Positions 33,741 through 44,230 of a stretch of DNA of 64,000 bases are shown here, one piece after another (positions within the stretch are counted from its first letter, which is position 1; each line of letters begins with the position of its first letter). The position numbers were made by a program, and so were the translations under genes. The stretch spans positions 345,013-409,012 of the forward strand of contig KN834798.1 of NCBI GenBank assembly GCA_000827265.1, written 5' to 3'. Under the pieces are notes generated by a model. It had not been told where the DNA came from, did no database searches, and saw only the letters and a list, made by a program, of their open reading frames with translations. This DNA is from Collybiopsis luxurians FD-317 M1. Taxonomy: Eukaryota > Basidiomycota > Agaricomycetes > Agaricales > Omphalotaceae.

Positions 33741-34820
33741 CTACTCCTTCTCTAAAGCCCTCAAAACATATGAGATCCTAGCCAAGGTGTCCCCGAGTGA
33801 AAACACCGCGATACAGCTCTCGCGAAAAAACATTTCCATGTCTCGTTGATCAGGGAAGTAGTTCAGGGGAAGATCGAAGAAGGTTAACCATTCCTGATAG
33901 ATCGAGTCCCCATCCATATGAGCTCGCTGTAATGTAGGGACATCGAACCTACGGACATAACAGAAATGGCCCAGGTGGCCCCATTTTCGAATGAACATTG
34001 AGGACTTTTTGCGTAGGGGGAGCAGGCTCTCGTTGAAGACCCAGGTCGTATCAACATCGGTTGCAAAGGGTGAGACTTCCGAGGATTCAACCCACGAAAT
34101 CAGCTCCAAGTCCACATTTGGGGAGGGTGGACAGATAAGAAGGAGATCGGCTCTCCTTGAACCGAGTGACACTTGAATCGTGCATACGACAGAGTAGATA
34201 AGTCCCAGGTCATGACTGTCAGAGGGGACATGATCCTGCAGAAGCCGCTGCAGCTTCAACGATAGCTGCTCAGCGTTAGCCATGTGGTGGAGAACTAGAC
34301 CCAATGGAGTTGTCGGTACTGCACAATCGGCTTGTTCGATCCATAGGTGATGCTGATGCTGCAAAGCGAGGAGTTCGCGGAAGACTTCATACATCTTGTG
34401 AACGGATGGTCCTTGGTACTTCTGGATCTTGGGAGATGGTTCCAGTTGGACACTGGGCACCGTTATCTCAGCCTCTTCTTTCTCCGAGGTTCCGCTTTCA
34501 CAATCAGAGGCCTGCAAAGATGATGGAAGGTCTGCAAACATTGCAGCCTTTTCAGCTCTCCTCTGGGCTCTCTTTGTTCGAGCATATTTACGGCTTTGCT
34601 CACAACGCGCCTCAGCATGACTGAAGTGATAACGTTAGAGGACACCTATGAATGTATAAAAAATATCAACGTACTTCCAATAATAAGTAAAATCCTTCCC
34701 GGGTTTCGATGGGGGGGATTCTGAGTCCACTGCGAATGTCCGATCTAAACATTGAGTAGAAGGGCTCCTTTTTCTTCTCTTCTGCTTATTCCTCTGCTTG
34801 CCGTTCCTTTGCCTCTTCAT
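33741..34820 (-). CDS. Hypothetical protein with basic N-terminal motif, element cargo 4
   Basis: Two exons. Exon 1 starts MKRQRNGKQRNKQKRRKRSP, a strong nuclear-localisation-like run, and ends KDFTYYW. A GTACGT...CAG intron joins it to SHAEARCEQSRKYARTKRAQ, an Arg/Lys-rich helix. An acidic stretch follows (SDCESGTSEKEEAEITV), then KYQGPSVHKMYEVFRELLAL. The large globular part includes SVVCTIQVSLGSRRADLLLI and WVFNESLLPLRKKSSMF, ending YVLRALEKE. The YYW-SHxExRxExSRKYAR pattern at the exon junction is one I associate with short basic DNA-binding helices in mushroom repeat proteins, but no named family comes to mind. About 320 residues, frame open throughout, so it is probably intact. Divergent from the next plus-strand gene. 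Confidence 0.6.
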
Positions 34821-35029
34821 TACTAGTGGTGTGTTGGGGAGTCATTGGAGCGACGGCTTCGTAGCCAACCTGGGCCGCCGCGCAAAATCAAATTACCTTT
34901 CGTGCGGTCAACCGTGCACAAGGGCATTCTGATTGGAAGATGCTCAGAAAAAAAAAAAAAACTGCTCACTTTCCTCTGCATTTGCCTGCAACCACCTATA
35001 CCTGCATTCTCATACCGTACCCCAGTGAA

Positions 35030-38000
35030 ATGACCTGTGAGCAGATGCACCCTTGTGTGAATACTGCTAACATGCCGACTGACTGACTGAGTAGACAACT
35101 CGAGAGAGCAACTTCTAAATAAAATAACAAAGTTAACCAATACGCTGGCCACGAAAAGGATTGAACTCACATATGCTGCGACGGCTAGTGGCCGGAAGAC
35201 CAGAGAGAAGCATATTGAAAAATGGATGGTCGAGTTGGAACAAGCTCAGACTGCCTTGGCAAACTTGGAGAAAACAGATGCTGGACGTGAGTCTGACTTA
35301 AACACTTGCTTGGTATTTTCTGAAAGCTTCCAGGGTCTTTCTCTCCATTGAGCCCAGTACCAGGTGAAGAAGAAGAGAGCAAGGGCTCAGTGAACACTTT
35401 AATTCATCAAAATACAGGAAGTGGTAGGTCTATACTTCGAAATAATATTGTCAGTGGAGCTGAATGGTGTTGTGACTAAACAGTACGAGAGTCTACACTC
35501 GCTTCAGAGGACAAACTTACAGGTAGTATAACCAATTCTCGAGCCAATGATCCTCCGGCGGACCCCTCAGAAACATCACTTCTGTCCTCTCCTCCTGCCC
35601 ATACCCATAAAGAACCAATCGAGTCCAAAAAAGAGGGTGGGGTGTCGCTGGAAACCAAAGAACACGATGAACCCGCACCCAGGAATGAGGGACATGACGA
35701 TATGCACTCAATAGATAGACAGCCCCCGGCGGCGATGGAAGATAGAAGTCCTGTGACTGATAACCAAGGACCCCAAGAGCTAGGGATGTCTTTGCCAGAT
35801 ACAGGTATGTGAAAGGAGGTAGACCCGCAGCCAGGCTGAGAATCATTCATAGTTGCTGTTCTTGATCATCAGTCTTCTACAAATCCCGCCGACGACATCT
35901 CTTCCACAGAACGCCGTCTTGCCAAGCTCATAAATACACTAGATCAAGCCATTGTCATCCCCGGTCCCCCATCCACACAAAATGTGGCCAGATACCAAGA
36001 TCCCCTCTCCAGGAAGATCGATAGTGTCAAGACTATCTGGAGACCTGAGCTTCCAAAGCTTGAATCTCCTGCTCAAAACTCCACAGATGAACTTCCCATA
36101 CATTGGACTAATGATGACAGCCTCATTGGGGGCATCTCCGCACAGTCTACCTCTCCAGGGCCATCTGGCATCGTTGCTGATGCGAAGGAGATGGTTGACG
36201 GTCACAATATCAATGTGAACATGGGGGCACAAACCGACATGGAATCTGATGGCACCGGAAAGACCTCCCTGGAGCCTGACTCTACAGGACAATCGAACGG
36301 CAGTGACACAGAATGATCGAATAGCGGATACCACGGAAAGGAGACGGATGCAAAACCGAGCAGCATCGAGAGTTCTACGAAGGATGCGAGGGAGGGAGCT
36401 GTGACTGATGTTGTTGGTTCCAATGCAGGTGCTTTGGCAGATGCGGGCAAGGACAGCATCCAAAGCCATGTGCTGCCAACTAACGATCAAACTCACGGCG
36501 CTTCCCTAGAGGCACTTTATGCGATGGCTGAGGAGCTTGGTGTTGAACTACAAACACTTCCACCATTACCTATCAAAGTGGAAACACCGGAAGGGCCATT
36601 ACAGCCAATGGAACAGAGATTTTCAAAGGGAAAGGCCAAAGCCAAGAGCAAAAGTGTTGGTCCAGCGACATCTGAGAATAAGGGTCAGCATATTCCTGGA
36701 GTAATTTCAATGCCTATTACTGACCTTGCAGATCTCAGTCAAAAGCGAAGGAGAGAGAGGGAAGAAGCGCAAGAGGAACGACACGAAGCATCAGTCTGGG
36801 GAGGGTGAGCCAAAACTCCAGTCAGAAAGAGATATACTTACCAGCAGATGAAGGGGGGCACGGAGGCATGCAATCCAAGAAGAAGAGGGAGAAATTCAGT
36901 GGTCAGTTCCTCATTCAACTTCTCATCCACAATTTATCTAACAATGATGTAGATTATATTGAGATCGATGGCGAAGAGGTCGGCGAAACGGATAACCATG
37001 TGATTGGACCGTCGAGCTTCAAAAGGGGGGGGAACCATGGTGAGGATGCACTCAACCTTCGTTCGACGGGTTACACTCTAATCGACGGCAAAAAAAAACT
37101 AGATGATGAAGAATATGTCGATGCTGATGCGGACGCCAGTGCGGAAGACAGTAAAGATATCAAGAAATCCGATAAAAAAGCCCAGCTTTGTAAGCGTCGT
37201 GAAAGCTGCACTGAAGGAAGGACGCTTATCATCATCTAGGGCAAAAGGATATGGCGGAGGCGATGACGGAAAAGTGGTTGGGTATGTGCTTCGTATACGA
37301 GACGGCCGAAATGAGTCTGAATAATGAATAGAGAAAGGGAACGAGGCGTGGAGCGCATGGTATTCAGACCCTGACGAGAATCCCCTCCCCCCAGGCGTGA
37401 GACTCAGAGCAAGAACTGTGGCTGAATACTGCCCACAATTGGCAACAACGTGCGAGAGGATGAGCTTGGAAGTTTTGACTAGTGAGGCCGGCACCACCCG
37501 TTGCCTTGCTCATACCCATATGCACGTCTTCAACCAACATGACCAGGTAGGATCTACTAAAGGGTATAAGGCCACTGGAACCCCTCACCCGGCGGTCCCT
37601 GCTCAGGAGAAACCGGAGGAAGGTTTTCTTCATTGCAGATGCAGAATCGACACCGCTCTCATGGAGCTGTACTTCTTCAAGACCGGAAAGATTGCCTCTG
37701 AAAAGAGGGGTCCAGATGGTGAGATTCTGGAGGAGCCGGTCGTTGAGGGCTGGTGTGGGATGAGACTGCAGCCCTGTCTGAGAGTGCTGATATTCAATCA
37801 AGTCGTGAGGGATATGGCGTGGAGTCTGGACTGTATCTGGGAAAGGAGGGAGAACGAGAAGGGGCAGTGGGTGATTCCCATAACTCCTATCGAAAGGCAA
37901 ATGAAGTTCATAACACGCCAGTTCAAGCAACTTAGTTGGCTGCAAGCTCAGGCAGACATTGAGATGCAGACGCGGATGCAGCAGACCGAGGAGGACAAGG

Positions 38001-38080
38001 GAAAGGCCGAGGAGAACGAGCAGAAGGGTGAAGAGAACAAGCAGAAGGCCGGTGAGAATGATATGGACATTGACAGCTAA
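35030..38080 (+). CDS. Large multi-exon protein of unknown function, element cargo 5
   Basis: Proposed start ATG at 35030: MTY, then an intron with CTAAC branch and TAG acceptor, then NSREQLLNKITKLTNTLATK, KTREKHIEKWMVELEQAQTA (coiled coil). Later exons are Ser/Glu/Pro-rich and disordered (PLSPVPGEEEESKGSV; PADPSETSLLSSPPAHTHKE), then STERRLAKLINTLDQAIVIP. A basic/acidic middle follows (SKGKAKAKSKSV, QKRRREREEAQEERHEA, VDADADASAEDSKDIKKSDK). The conserved C-terminal domain reads NEAWSAWYSDPDENPLPPGV, TVAEYCPQLATTCERMS and CLAHTHMHVFNQHDQ. It continues FLHCRCRIDTALMELYFFKT and GWCGMRLQPCLRVLIFNQVV, and ends in a Glu/Lys-rich tail. An in-frame TGA at 36314-36316 splits the disordered part. The His/Cys-containing C-terminal domain looks enzymatic or metal-binding, but I cannot name it. 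Confidence 0.6.
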
Positions 38081-38348
38081 CGAGTTTATTGTATGGTATT
38101 TCAGCTTGGGACGCCTCCCGTAGCTACATTTTTTTTGGGGTCCCCCCATAAAATAGATGAGCGTGCTGGAAGTAACCCGTGCACTGCTCAACGTTGGCGG
38201 TAGCGAACAAGTAGCTGAGGGTGGGAATGGGGTAAACAGTGGGCCGAAAGATAAGATTAAAGATAAGATAAAATACATTTGATAAATACACTTGATTCAA
38301 GAGGCGCATCGATCGTCCTCAGAAGATGTGCGCACCCCTTGCGAATGT

Positions 38349-38535
38349 GGTCTCCATGGTATAACGGATAATAGTACCTGTGCGACTTCGGCGAATGCTG
38401 AGCGTGGCGAGTTCGAATCTCGCATGAGGGCAAACAGCCCGGGACGGGCGTGATGTGTAGAGGTTCCGCAAGTCACTCCGTTGAGTAACTCTGCAACCTC
38501 TACCCACATGCCCGCCACTGGGTTGTTCTTTTTTA
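38349..38535 (+). ncRNA. SINE-like element: tRNA-Arg-like head joined to a long hairpin
   Basis: 38349-38432 is tRNA-like: GGTCTCCATGGTATAACGGA, ACTTCGG (UCG anticodon context), a perfect T-arm GCGAG-TTCGAAT-CTCGC and 3' TGAGGGC. It has A and B boxes for Pol III. It is followed by a foldback: 38437-38466 (CCCGGGACGGGCGTGATGTG, TAGAGGTT) pairs with 38495-38522 (AACCTCTACCCACATGCCCG, CCACTGGG). The inner parts GCA-AGTCACTC and GAGTAACTCTGC extend the stem to a CGTT loop. A TTTTTT run at 38529 could end transcription. The segment TGCTGAGCGT in the anticodon region is shared with the tRNA-like sequences at 9207 and 49008. Confidence 0.6.
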
Positions 38536-38736
38536 TCAATTTTGGTCAGTATCTAGCTCAACATCTTTGGGCAATTTCTTTCGGAATATTCTAGTTTAAA
38601 TCAAAGTAGTCGCAAAGCTCTGGTATGAGTGAAAGTTCATGTTGAAATGAGGATATACTTGGTACGTAACATACTTAGACACCAAAACAGATGTAATACA
38701 TAGCGCGTTGTTATTACTGAGTTGTGAGCTACTACA

Positions 38737-40294
38737 CTAACGGCTGTAGAAAAATTCCCAAACCAATTCTTCATTGTCAATTGCCCAGAGCTCGAACTTG
38801 ATTTGTCGCAGCTCAGTGTGAGTGAAGAAAGGAATAGCACTCTCCATTGCTCCCTCAATTACGCTGCACAATGGCCCAATATTTTCGGAAGGAATTCTCA
38901 TAACAGTCTTGCGGAGATCCCGGAGGCCATTGACTAGAAAAAACAGAAAGAATGCAACTTGCTTTATAAAGGTGAATCAGCTCAGGGCAAAATATTCAAA
39001 ACAATGGGACGTACAAACTGAAAATTACTCCCTATGGCACTGACTGCATCCACGCTGAGGATAAAGTCTAGATAGGAAAGACTCGGACAACTTTCCATGA
39101 CGCCCATTATGGATTCAGCCGTATACCCCATCGGGCTGTCAGAGATATCTTGGACAGTCAGATATTTGACCGGAATGTCTGACAGCACACAATGTAACTC
39201 GTTCCGAGCCCAAGGAACACCAATGTCTGTCACTGTTATGTCCTCCATTAACAAACCAGGATGCAGAGAAAGAGCAGTAACATCCTCCAGACTGCCAATG
39301 AAGCGACGAAGCCTTGGGAGAAGACCATGGGAGGAAATTTCCATCACATCGTATAACGGCGAACTTCCCGAATAACGCAACTCTTCGAGGTTAGGATGTC
39401 GCATGAAGAACTTGTTGAGGGAAAATACACAATGAAGTTCGAGCGTCAACACCCTCAGACGCTCGAAGAGGAAGGATGGAGCATCAAAAAGTTCGGCGAG
39501 AACCTGAGCCTTGTCATGCACGTATGTAGCTTCAGGAATGTGGACCTCCAAACATTCAAGGCTGGCAGTAACAAGAGATTGTAGGAGAGCAGCAATCATG
39601 CAGTAATTGGCTAGTTGAACCATTAGTTGGAAGAAAGAAAAATGAGCCAAAGACTTACCGGCTATGGATGGCGTGTTGAATGATAGCCTGCACTCGGTAA
39701 GTGACGATACACACAACGAGCTCTGGAAGTAAGTGAGCGAGAGGAATATGGAACAAACGGACTCGAACTTACCGCAAGATCTAGGGACTGTCCTTGGGGA
39801 AGTCTTGGATATGGAGCCAGTAATGAAAGCTGGCGAATGGAACATAAGAAATCGGGTAGCGGGGCATCCAAGAATCGCACGAGAGGAATATCGGGAGATG
39901 ACACATTGAGTCCCAGCAAATTTGTTCCTTTGACGGCGATGTTCTGCAGAGCATCCCTGATTGCCATCGATGTAAATTTAGAGCTGAGAGTAACGACTTT
40001 GACAAATGAGGCCGGATGAGGAGTCTGAAGAGGGAGCCTATCTTGATCTTTTTGAGCGAGAGTGAGGAGCGCTGTGTCGTGGGGGGCTCTATAAAGGTAC
40101 TCATTAAAAACCACATTATAATAAAGGCAAACTTTTGAAAGTCTAGAAAGTGCCAAGATGTCGGATGGAAATGTCAATTCCGATGCAATTTTTTGGAGAA
40201 GCTCTAAGGCCAGATGTCCTCTGCGCAAAGCAGGGTTGTAGAGTGCCACAGCGGTCGCTGAAGAGTGTCGCAGGCTGGACAGATTTGTGTTCAT
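38737..40294 (-). CDS. F-box/LRR-like protein, element cargo 6
   Basis: Four exons. Exon 1 starts MNTNLSSLRHSSATAVALYN and has an F-box-like segment LALELLQKIASELTFPSDIL-ALSRLSKVC followed by NEYLYRA. It then goes into LRR-like repeats (VKVVTLSS..., TNLLGLNVSSPDIPLVRFLD). Exon 2 is short (SLCVSSLTECRLSFNTPSIA). Exon 3 continues LECLEVHIPEATYV, LFERLRVLTLELHCVFSLNK, NLEELRYSGSSPLYDV and SCPSLSYLDFILSVDA. Exon 4 ends ELVWEFFYSR. F-box proteins dock substrates to SCF ubiquitin ligases, and such genes are greatly expanded in mushrooms. Splice sites are standard and the frame is open, about 430 residues. It may be a captured host gene. Next to it lies a broken relative. Confidence 0.7.
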
Positions 40295-40833
40295 TGATGC
40301 TCGGTAAAGAGGAGACAGCAACTTACAATTCCCTCAAATTTGTGGCATAACGTAGCGTTGTAAAGATCTCGTATTCAGGACCGACACGCATATACAATGA
40401 GGAAGTCAAACTTGGTTCACACTGACAGGCACCCAGGACGCTTAGCCGCTCGGTTATTCATCCCTATACCCAGTTTGTTATAATGTCCTGGTCAAATTAT
40501 TAGGCAAAAGATCAAGGACCGAGTATGTTTCAGAATGGACTTTACCGATTTCCAAAAAAAAAAAACCAGACGAGAGCGGCGCAAGACCGAATGCACGGAC
40601 ATTCTCAAACTATAGATCAACGCCGGACTGCAGCCGTCGGCTATGTGGCTTGGGAGACATGAAGACGCTGCGGTCAGAGCCGGACAGGCTTTTGCACCCT
40701 TTTGTGATTACTATGAATCTCATACTTAGAAACATCGGTTGACTGTATTAAATGACATATCGCGAGGATTTCGGTACACTCCTTTGTAGTAAAAATCTTT
40801 GGCTGCGTCCCGATTCGTCACAACTTTATAGGT

Positions 40834-41328
40834 TTAAGAATGAATGAATGTCAGTTGATAATGCCTGCTCGCCCAATTCAGAGTGTAATTCCTCATTGAT
40901 ACCTTCCATAAGTTCATCAACACCAAATCAGAGCCTTTAAGTGACAACAGCTTACCAAGGACACTGAAGTGGCTATAAAGGCGACTCATTCCCGACTCAT
41001 CCAAGTCAATAATATGTACCCGTTGGCGGAATGTGACTTTATCTAGTGCCGCCCAGACAGTTTCCGACTCCACTTTTGACAGGGACCCGAGGCCAGAAAC
41101 CACAAGGTAAAATTGGGCCTCCTCTGAATAGAGATGAACTTTACGGAGAGTTTGGATATAATTGGTGAGAACAAGAGTGGTACCAGAATAATGAAGAGAC
41201 GGTTCACATGCTCTAAGCATGCCCTGGATGCTGGTGGCAGAGATGTGCTGAAAAGTGACCAAGCATTGTTGATACGGGTTGTACGTGATGAGGGTCATTA
41301 AGAGACTTTGAAAGGGTGTATGAGTCAA
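40834..41328 (-). pseudogene. Truncated F-box/LRR-like relative
   Basis: The open frame resembles the later, LRR-like part of the preceding gene (TTLVLTNYIQTLRKVHLYSE, ...FYLVVSGLGSLSKVESETVW, HIIDLDESGMSRLYSHFSVL). No F-box or start region exists upstream, because the satellite array begins right there. At about 40920 the frame shifts: the other frame gives a convincing C-terminus VDELMEGINEELHSELGEQA ending SFLNL. Loss of the 5' end plus a shift make this a pseudogene. Confidence 0.55.
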
Positions 41329-41339
41329 CAGATTTGAAA

Positions 41340-43672
41340 TTTTTCAGCTGCAATGGATACCCTGCATTTGAAAACAGGGAAATGTTTTTAGCTGCCTGCT
41401 TCTAGATGCAGCTGTCCAGAATCCTGCAGTCCAAAACAGGAAAGTAAAATTTTCCTGCTGTTTCTACATGCTGTCAGAGGTTGGGAGTAATACTCTGTGT
41501 ATGTATTAACTGCCTGGGTTTAGATACAGCTCTTCAAAAACCTGCACATCAGAACAGGCAGGTCAAAGTATGTGCCCTGGGTCTACATGCAGGTATTGAG
41601 CCCATGCATTTAAAAACAGGGAGTATATTTTTAGCTGCCTAATTTGAATATACATATAGACAGCAGACATCTGCATTCAAAAACAGGGAGCATTAGCTGC
41701 CTGTTTTGTTTAGCTTGTCAAAAATCTGTATTTCTAAACAGGCAGGTAAAAGCATGCTCCCTGTTTTAAAATGCAGGGGTTCAATGCCTGCATGTAACAA
41801 CAGTGGGTATCTTTTCCAAAACCTGTAGGTCAAAACAAGCAGATGAAACAGTATGCTCCCTGTTTCTCCATTCAATTATGGAACTCCCTGCATATATGTG
41901 CAGGCATTGAGCCCCTGCATCTAAATACAAGCAGTATCATTTAACTCCCTGCTTTCAAATGCAGCTCTTTTTTAGCTGCCAGCTTCTAGACGCAGCTTCT
42001 CAGAAACCTGCATGTTAGAGCAGCAGGTAAAAGGATGCTCCCTGTTTCGACATAGACAGTCTGCATATACATGCAGGGTAGAACCCCTGTATTTAAAAAC
42101 AGGGTGTATCCCTTTTAGCGGCCTGTTTTTAGATGCCGCTCCTCAAAAATCCTGCATATTTGCCCTGTTTTAATATGCAGTCGGAAGGTGATCTGCATTC
42201 AAAAACAGGGAGTGTCTTTTTAACTGCCTGTTTTTGGACTCAGTTCTTCAAAAACCTGCATGTCAAGACAGGCACATGTAGGCATAGAACCCCTGTATTT
42301 AAAAACAGGGTGTATCCTTTTAGCAGCCTGTTTTTAGATGCAGCTCCTCAAAAATCCTGCATATTAGAGCAGACAGGTCAAAGTAGGTGCCCTGTTTCAA
42401 CATGAAGCTGGAAGGTAATCTGCATTCAAAAACAGGGAGTGTCTTTTTAGCTGCCTGTTTTTAGATGCAGTTCTTCAAAAACCTGCATGTCAAAACAGGC
42501 AGGTAAAAGGATGCTTCCCTGTTTCGACATACAGCCATTGGACAGTCTGCATATACATACAGGCATAAAACTCCTGTATTTCAAAATAGGGTGTATCCTT
42601 TTAGCGGCCTGATTTTAGATGCAGCTCCTCAAAAATCCTGCATATTTGCCCTGTTTTAATATGCAGTTGGAAGGTGATCTGCATTCAAAAACAGGGAGTG
42701 TCTTTTTTTAGATGCCTGTTTTTAGATGCAGTTCTTCAAAAACCTGCATGTCAAAACAGGCAGGTAAAAGGATGCTTCCCTGTTTCGACATACAGCCATT
42801 GAACAGTCTGCATATACATGCAGGCATAGAACTCCTGTAATTAAAAACAGGGTGTATCCTTTTTAGCAGCCTGTTTTTAGATGCAGCTCCTCAAAAACCT
42901 GCATATTAGAGCAGACAGGCCAAAGTAGGTGCCCTGCCCTGTTTCAACATGCAGCTGGAAGGTAATCTGCATTCAAAAACAGGGAGTGTCTTTTTTAGCT
43001 GCCTGTTTTTAGATGCAGTTCTTCAAAAACCTGCATGTCAAAACAGGCAGGTAAAAGGATGCTTTCCTGTTTTGACATACAGCCATTCAATAGTCTGCAT
43101 ATACATGCAGGCATAGAACCCCTGTATTTAAAAACAGGGTGTATCCTTTTTAGCAGCCTGTTTTTAGATGCAGCTCCTCAAAAGCTGCATATTAGAGCAG
43201 ACAGGTCAAAGTAGGTGCCCTGTTTCAACATGCAGCTGGAAGGTAATCTGCATTCAAAAACAGGGAGTGTCTTTTGGCTGCCTGTCTTTGGATGCAGTTC
43301 TTCAAAACCTGCATGTCAAAACAGGCAGGTAAACATGTAAAAGTTCTTCAACCAGCTGCATTTACAATCAGGGTGTATCTTTGGCGGCCTGTCTTTAAAT
43401 GCAGGAAGTTGAAGAACTGCATCGTAAAACAGGCAAGTATAAGTATACCCCCTGTTTTCATGTGCAGTCATAGGATGATCTGCATATACATACAGGCATC
43501 AAATGTGAAACCTTTTGTAGGTGCCTGTCTTGAGATACAACTGTTCACAAACAAGCATTGCAAAACAGGCAATTGAATTGCAGTCCGGCTGCCTGTATCC
43601 AGATACAGCAATAGGGAGCTGCATTCCACTGCAGCAAAGGGCACCCTGCATCTGAAAACAGGCAGTGGCAAG
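41340..43672. repeat. Right subterminal satellite array, higher-order unit
   Basis: Built from the same core as the left array, here mostly CCTGTTTTTAGATGCAG and its inverse CTGCATTCAAAAACAGG. In the central part a higher-order unit repeats: the landmark CATTCAAAAACAGGGAGTGT occurs at 42196, 42423, 42682, 42970 and 43251 (spacing 227, 259, 288, 281). Within one unit the order is: TGCATGTCAAAACAGGCAGG; TGCTTCCCTGTTTCGACATA; CATATACATGCAGGCATAGA; TGTATTTAAAAACAGGGTGT; CCTGTTTTTAGATGCAGCTC; CATATTAGAGCAGACAGG. The edges (41340-42130 and 43330-43670) are looser. No coding potential. The two arrays share the core but not the unit, so they have diverged or expanded independently. Confidence 0.93.
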
Positions 43673-43891
43673 TATGCCTCAATCTCCTGAATCTAGCTAC
43701 AGGTGTACTGAGATTCTGCTTGGTGCTCTAAGCTTAATTGTGGTGTGCTGTAAGCTACAGCTTAATTTTGGTGCGATGATGCTTATGTCATGCGGATACC
43801 GCCCTGGTACCCTTCCTGTTACCACGGGCGTACCCGATTTTTACCGCCCATAGGGCTATGTTAAGTACAATAATCGTTACCCACATAGGCC
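43673..43891 (-). repeat. Right terminal inverted repeat
   Basis: Reverse complement of the left TIR, e.g. GATGCTTATGTCATG, TACCCTTCCTGTTACCACGG, GTACCCGATTTTTAC and ATAGGGCTATGTTAA. The outermost bases here are TTACCCACATAGGCC. Confidence 0.85.
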
Positions 43892-43902
43892 AAGAAAAGC
43901 AC
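43892..43902 (+). repeat. Right target-site duplication of the giant element
   Basis: AAGAAAAGCAC, identical to 22359-22369; the interrupted DUF6533 exon resumes immediately after it (TGTACTTATGCCCACTGG). Confidence 0.85.
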
Positions 43903-44230
43903 TGTACTTATGCCCACTGGGTGTTTCCAAAAGTACCGAAATTCATCGGCTAACAGATGTCGATCAGAATAGTATCGTTGTCGACCAAGATGCAAAAAAA
44001 TGACCTACACAGCGTCAGGAGATAGTCCCAGTATAAAAAGACTGCGGGTCGGCTTGAGATCGAGCTGCCAGTGGATTTCAAAGATAGCCCAGGGACATAC
44101 TTATCGAAAATAAATGAATGTAATTCTGTAATTGTCTACATTGTAGTTCGTCAGAGCTTGGACTTTGTCGATGCTTAAAGACGCACTCTTGCTCTGTTAC
44201 TGAAACTTGTTGAACCAATATTTAGCTCAT
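43892..44230 (-). pseudogene. DUF6533-like gene, 5' exons cut off by the giant element
   Basis: Homologous to 55222-55560 in copy D: start ATG at 44230, then exons leading to DEFRYFWKRPVGIST. In D codons 3-4 read TCA GCA; here the sequence is TAA ATA, a stop at the third codon. So this copy had a nonsense change as well as the insertion. Sequence similarity to D continues upstream to about 44830, including the promoter. Confidence 0.75.

Larger units (their letters stand above)
22367..43891. mobile_element. Giant TIR transposon, KDZ-like, about 21.5 kb
   Basis: The element is defined by comparison with the empty site in copy D: the sequence ...AAGAAAAGCAC-TGTACTT... is uninterrupted there, but here it is opened and the AAGAAAAG(CAC) repeated on both sides. 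The ends are inverted copies of each other (left 22367-22570, right 43673-43891), sharing TTAACATAGCCCTAT, AAAAATCGGGTAC, CCGTGGTAACAGGAAGGGTA, CATGACATAAGCATC and AGATTCAGGA. Inside each end lies a satellite array, and between the arrays lie the KDZ-like transposase gene and about eight further genes or remnants. If the TSD is 8 bp (AAGAAAAG), the outermost ~39 bp of both ends have equal length although they are diverged. An 8-bp TSD is, as I recall, what Zisupton-type elements produce. This size and cargo are unusual for a cut-and-paste element. Confidence 0.85.

Noticed and set aside
37364..38278. Minus-strand ORF of 304 codons, the longest open frame in the window
   Set aside because: It lies opposite the conserved C-terminal exon of cargo 5; its Leu-rich, Pro-rich composition is what the reverse of a Glu/Lys/Gln-rich exon gives.
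22571..43672. Centromeric satellite
   Set aside because: The arrays sit symmetrically inside the two inverted ends of one element, and gene-dense DNA lies between them.
22367..43891. Starship-type element
   Set aside because: No tyrosine recombinase (DUF3435) gene at an end, and there are long inverted repeats with a KDZ-like transposase instead.
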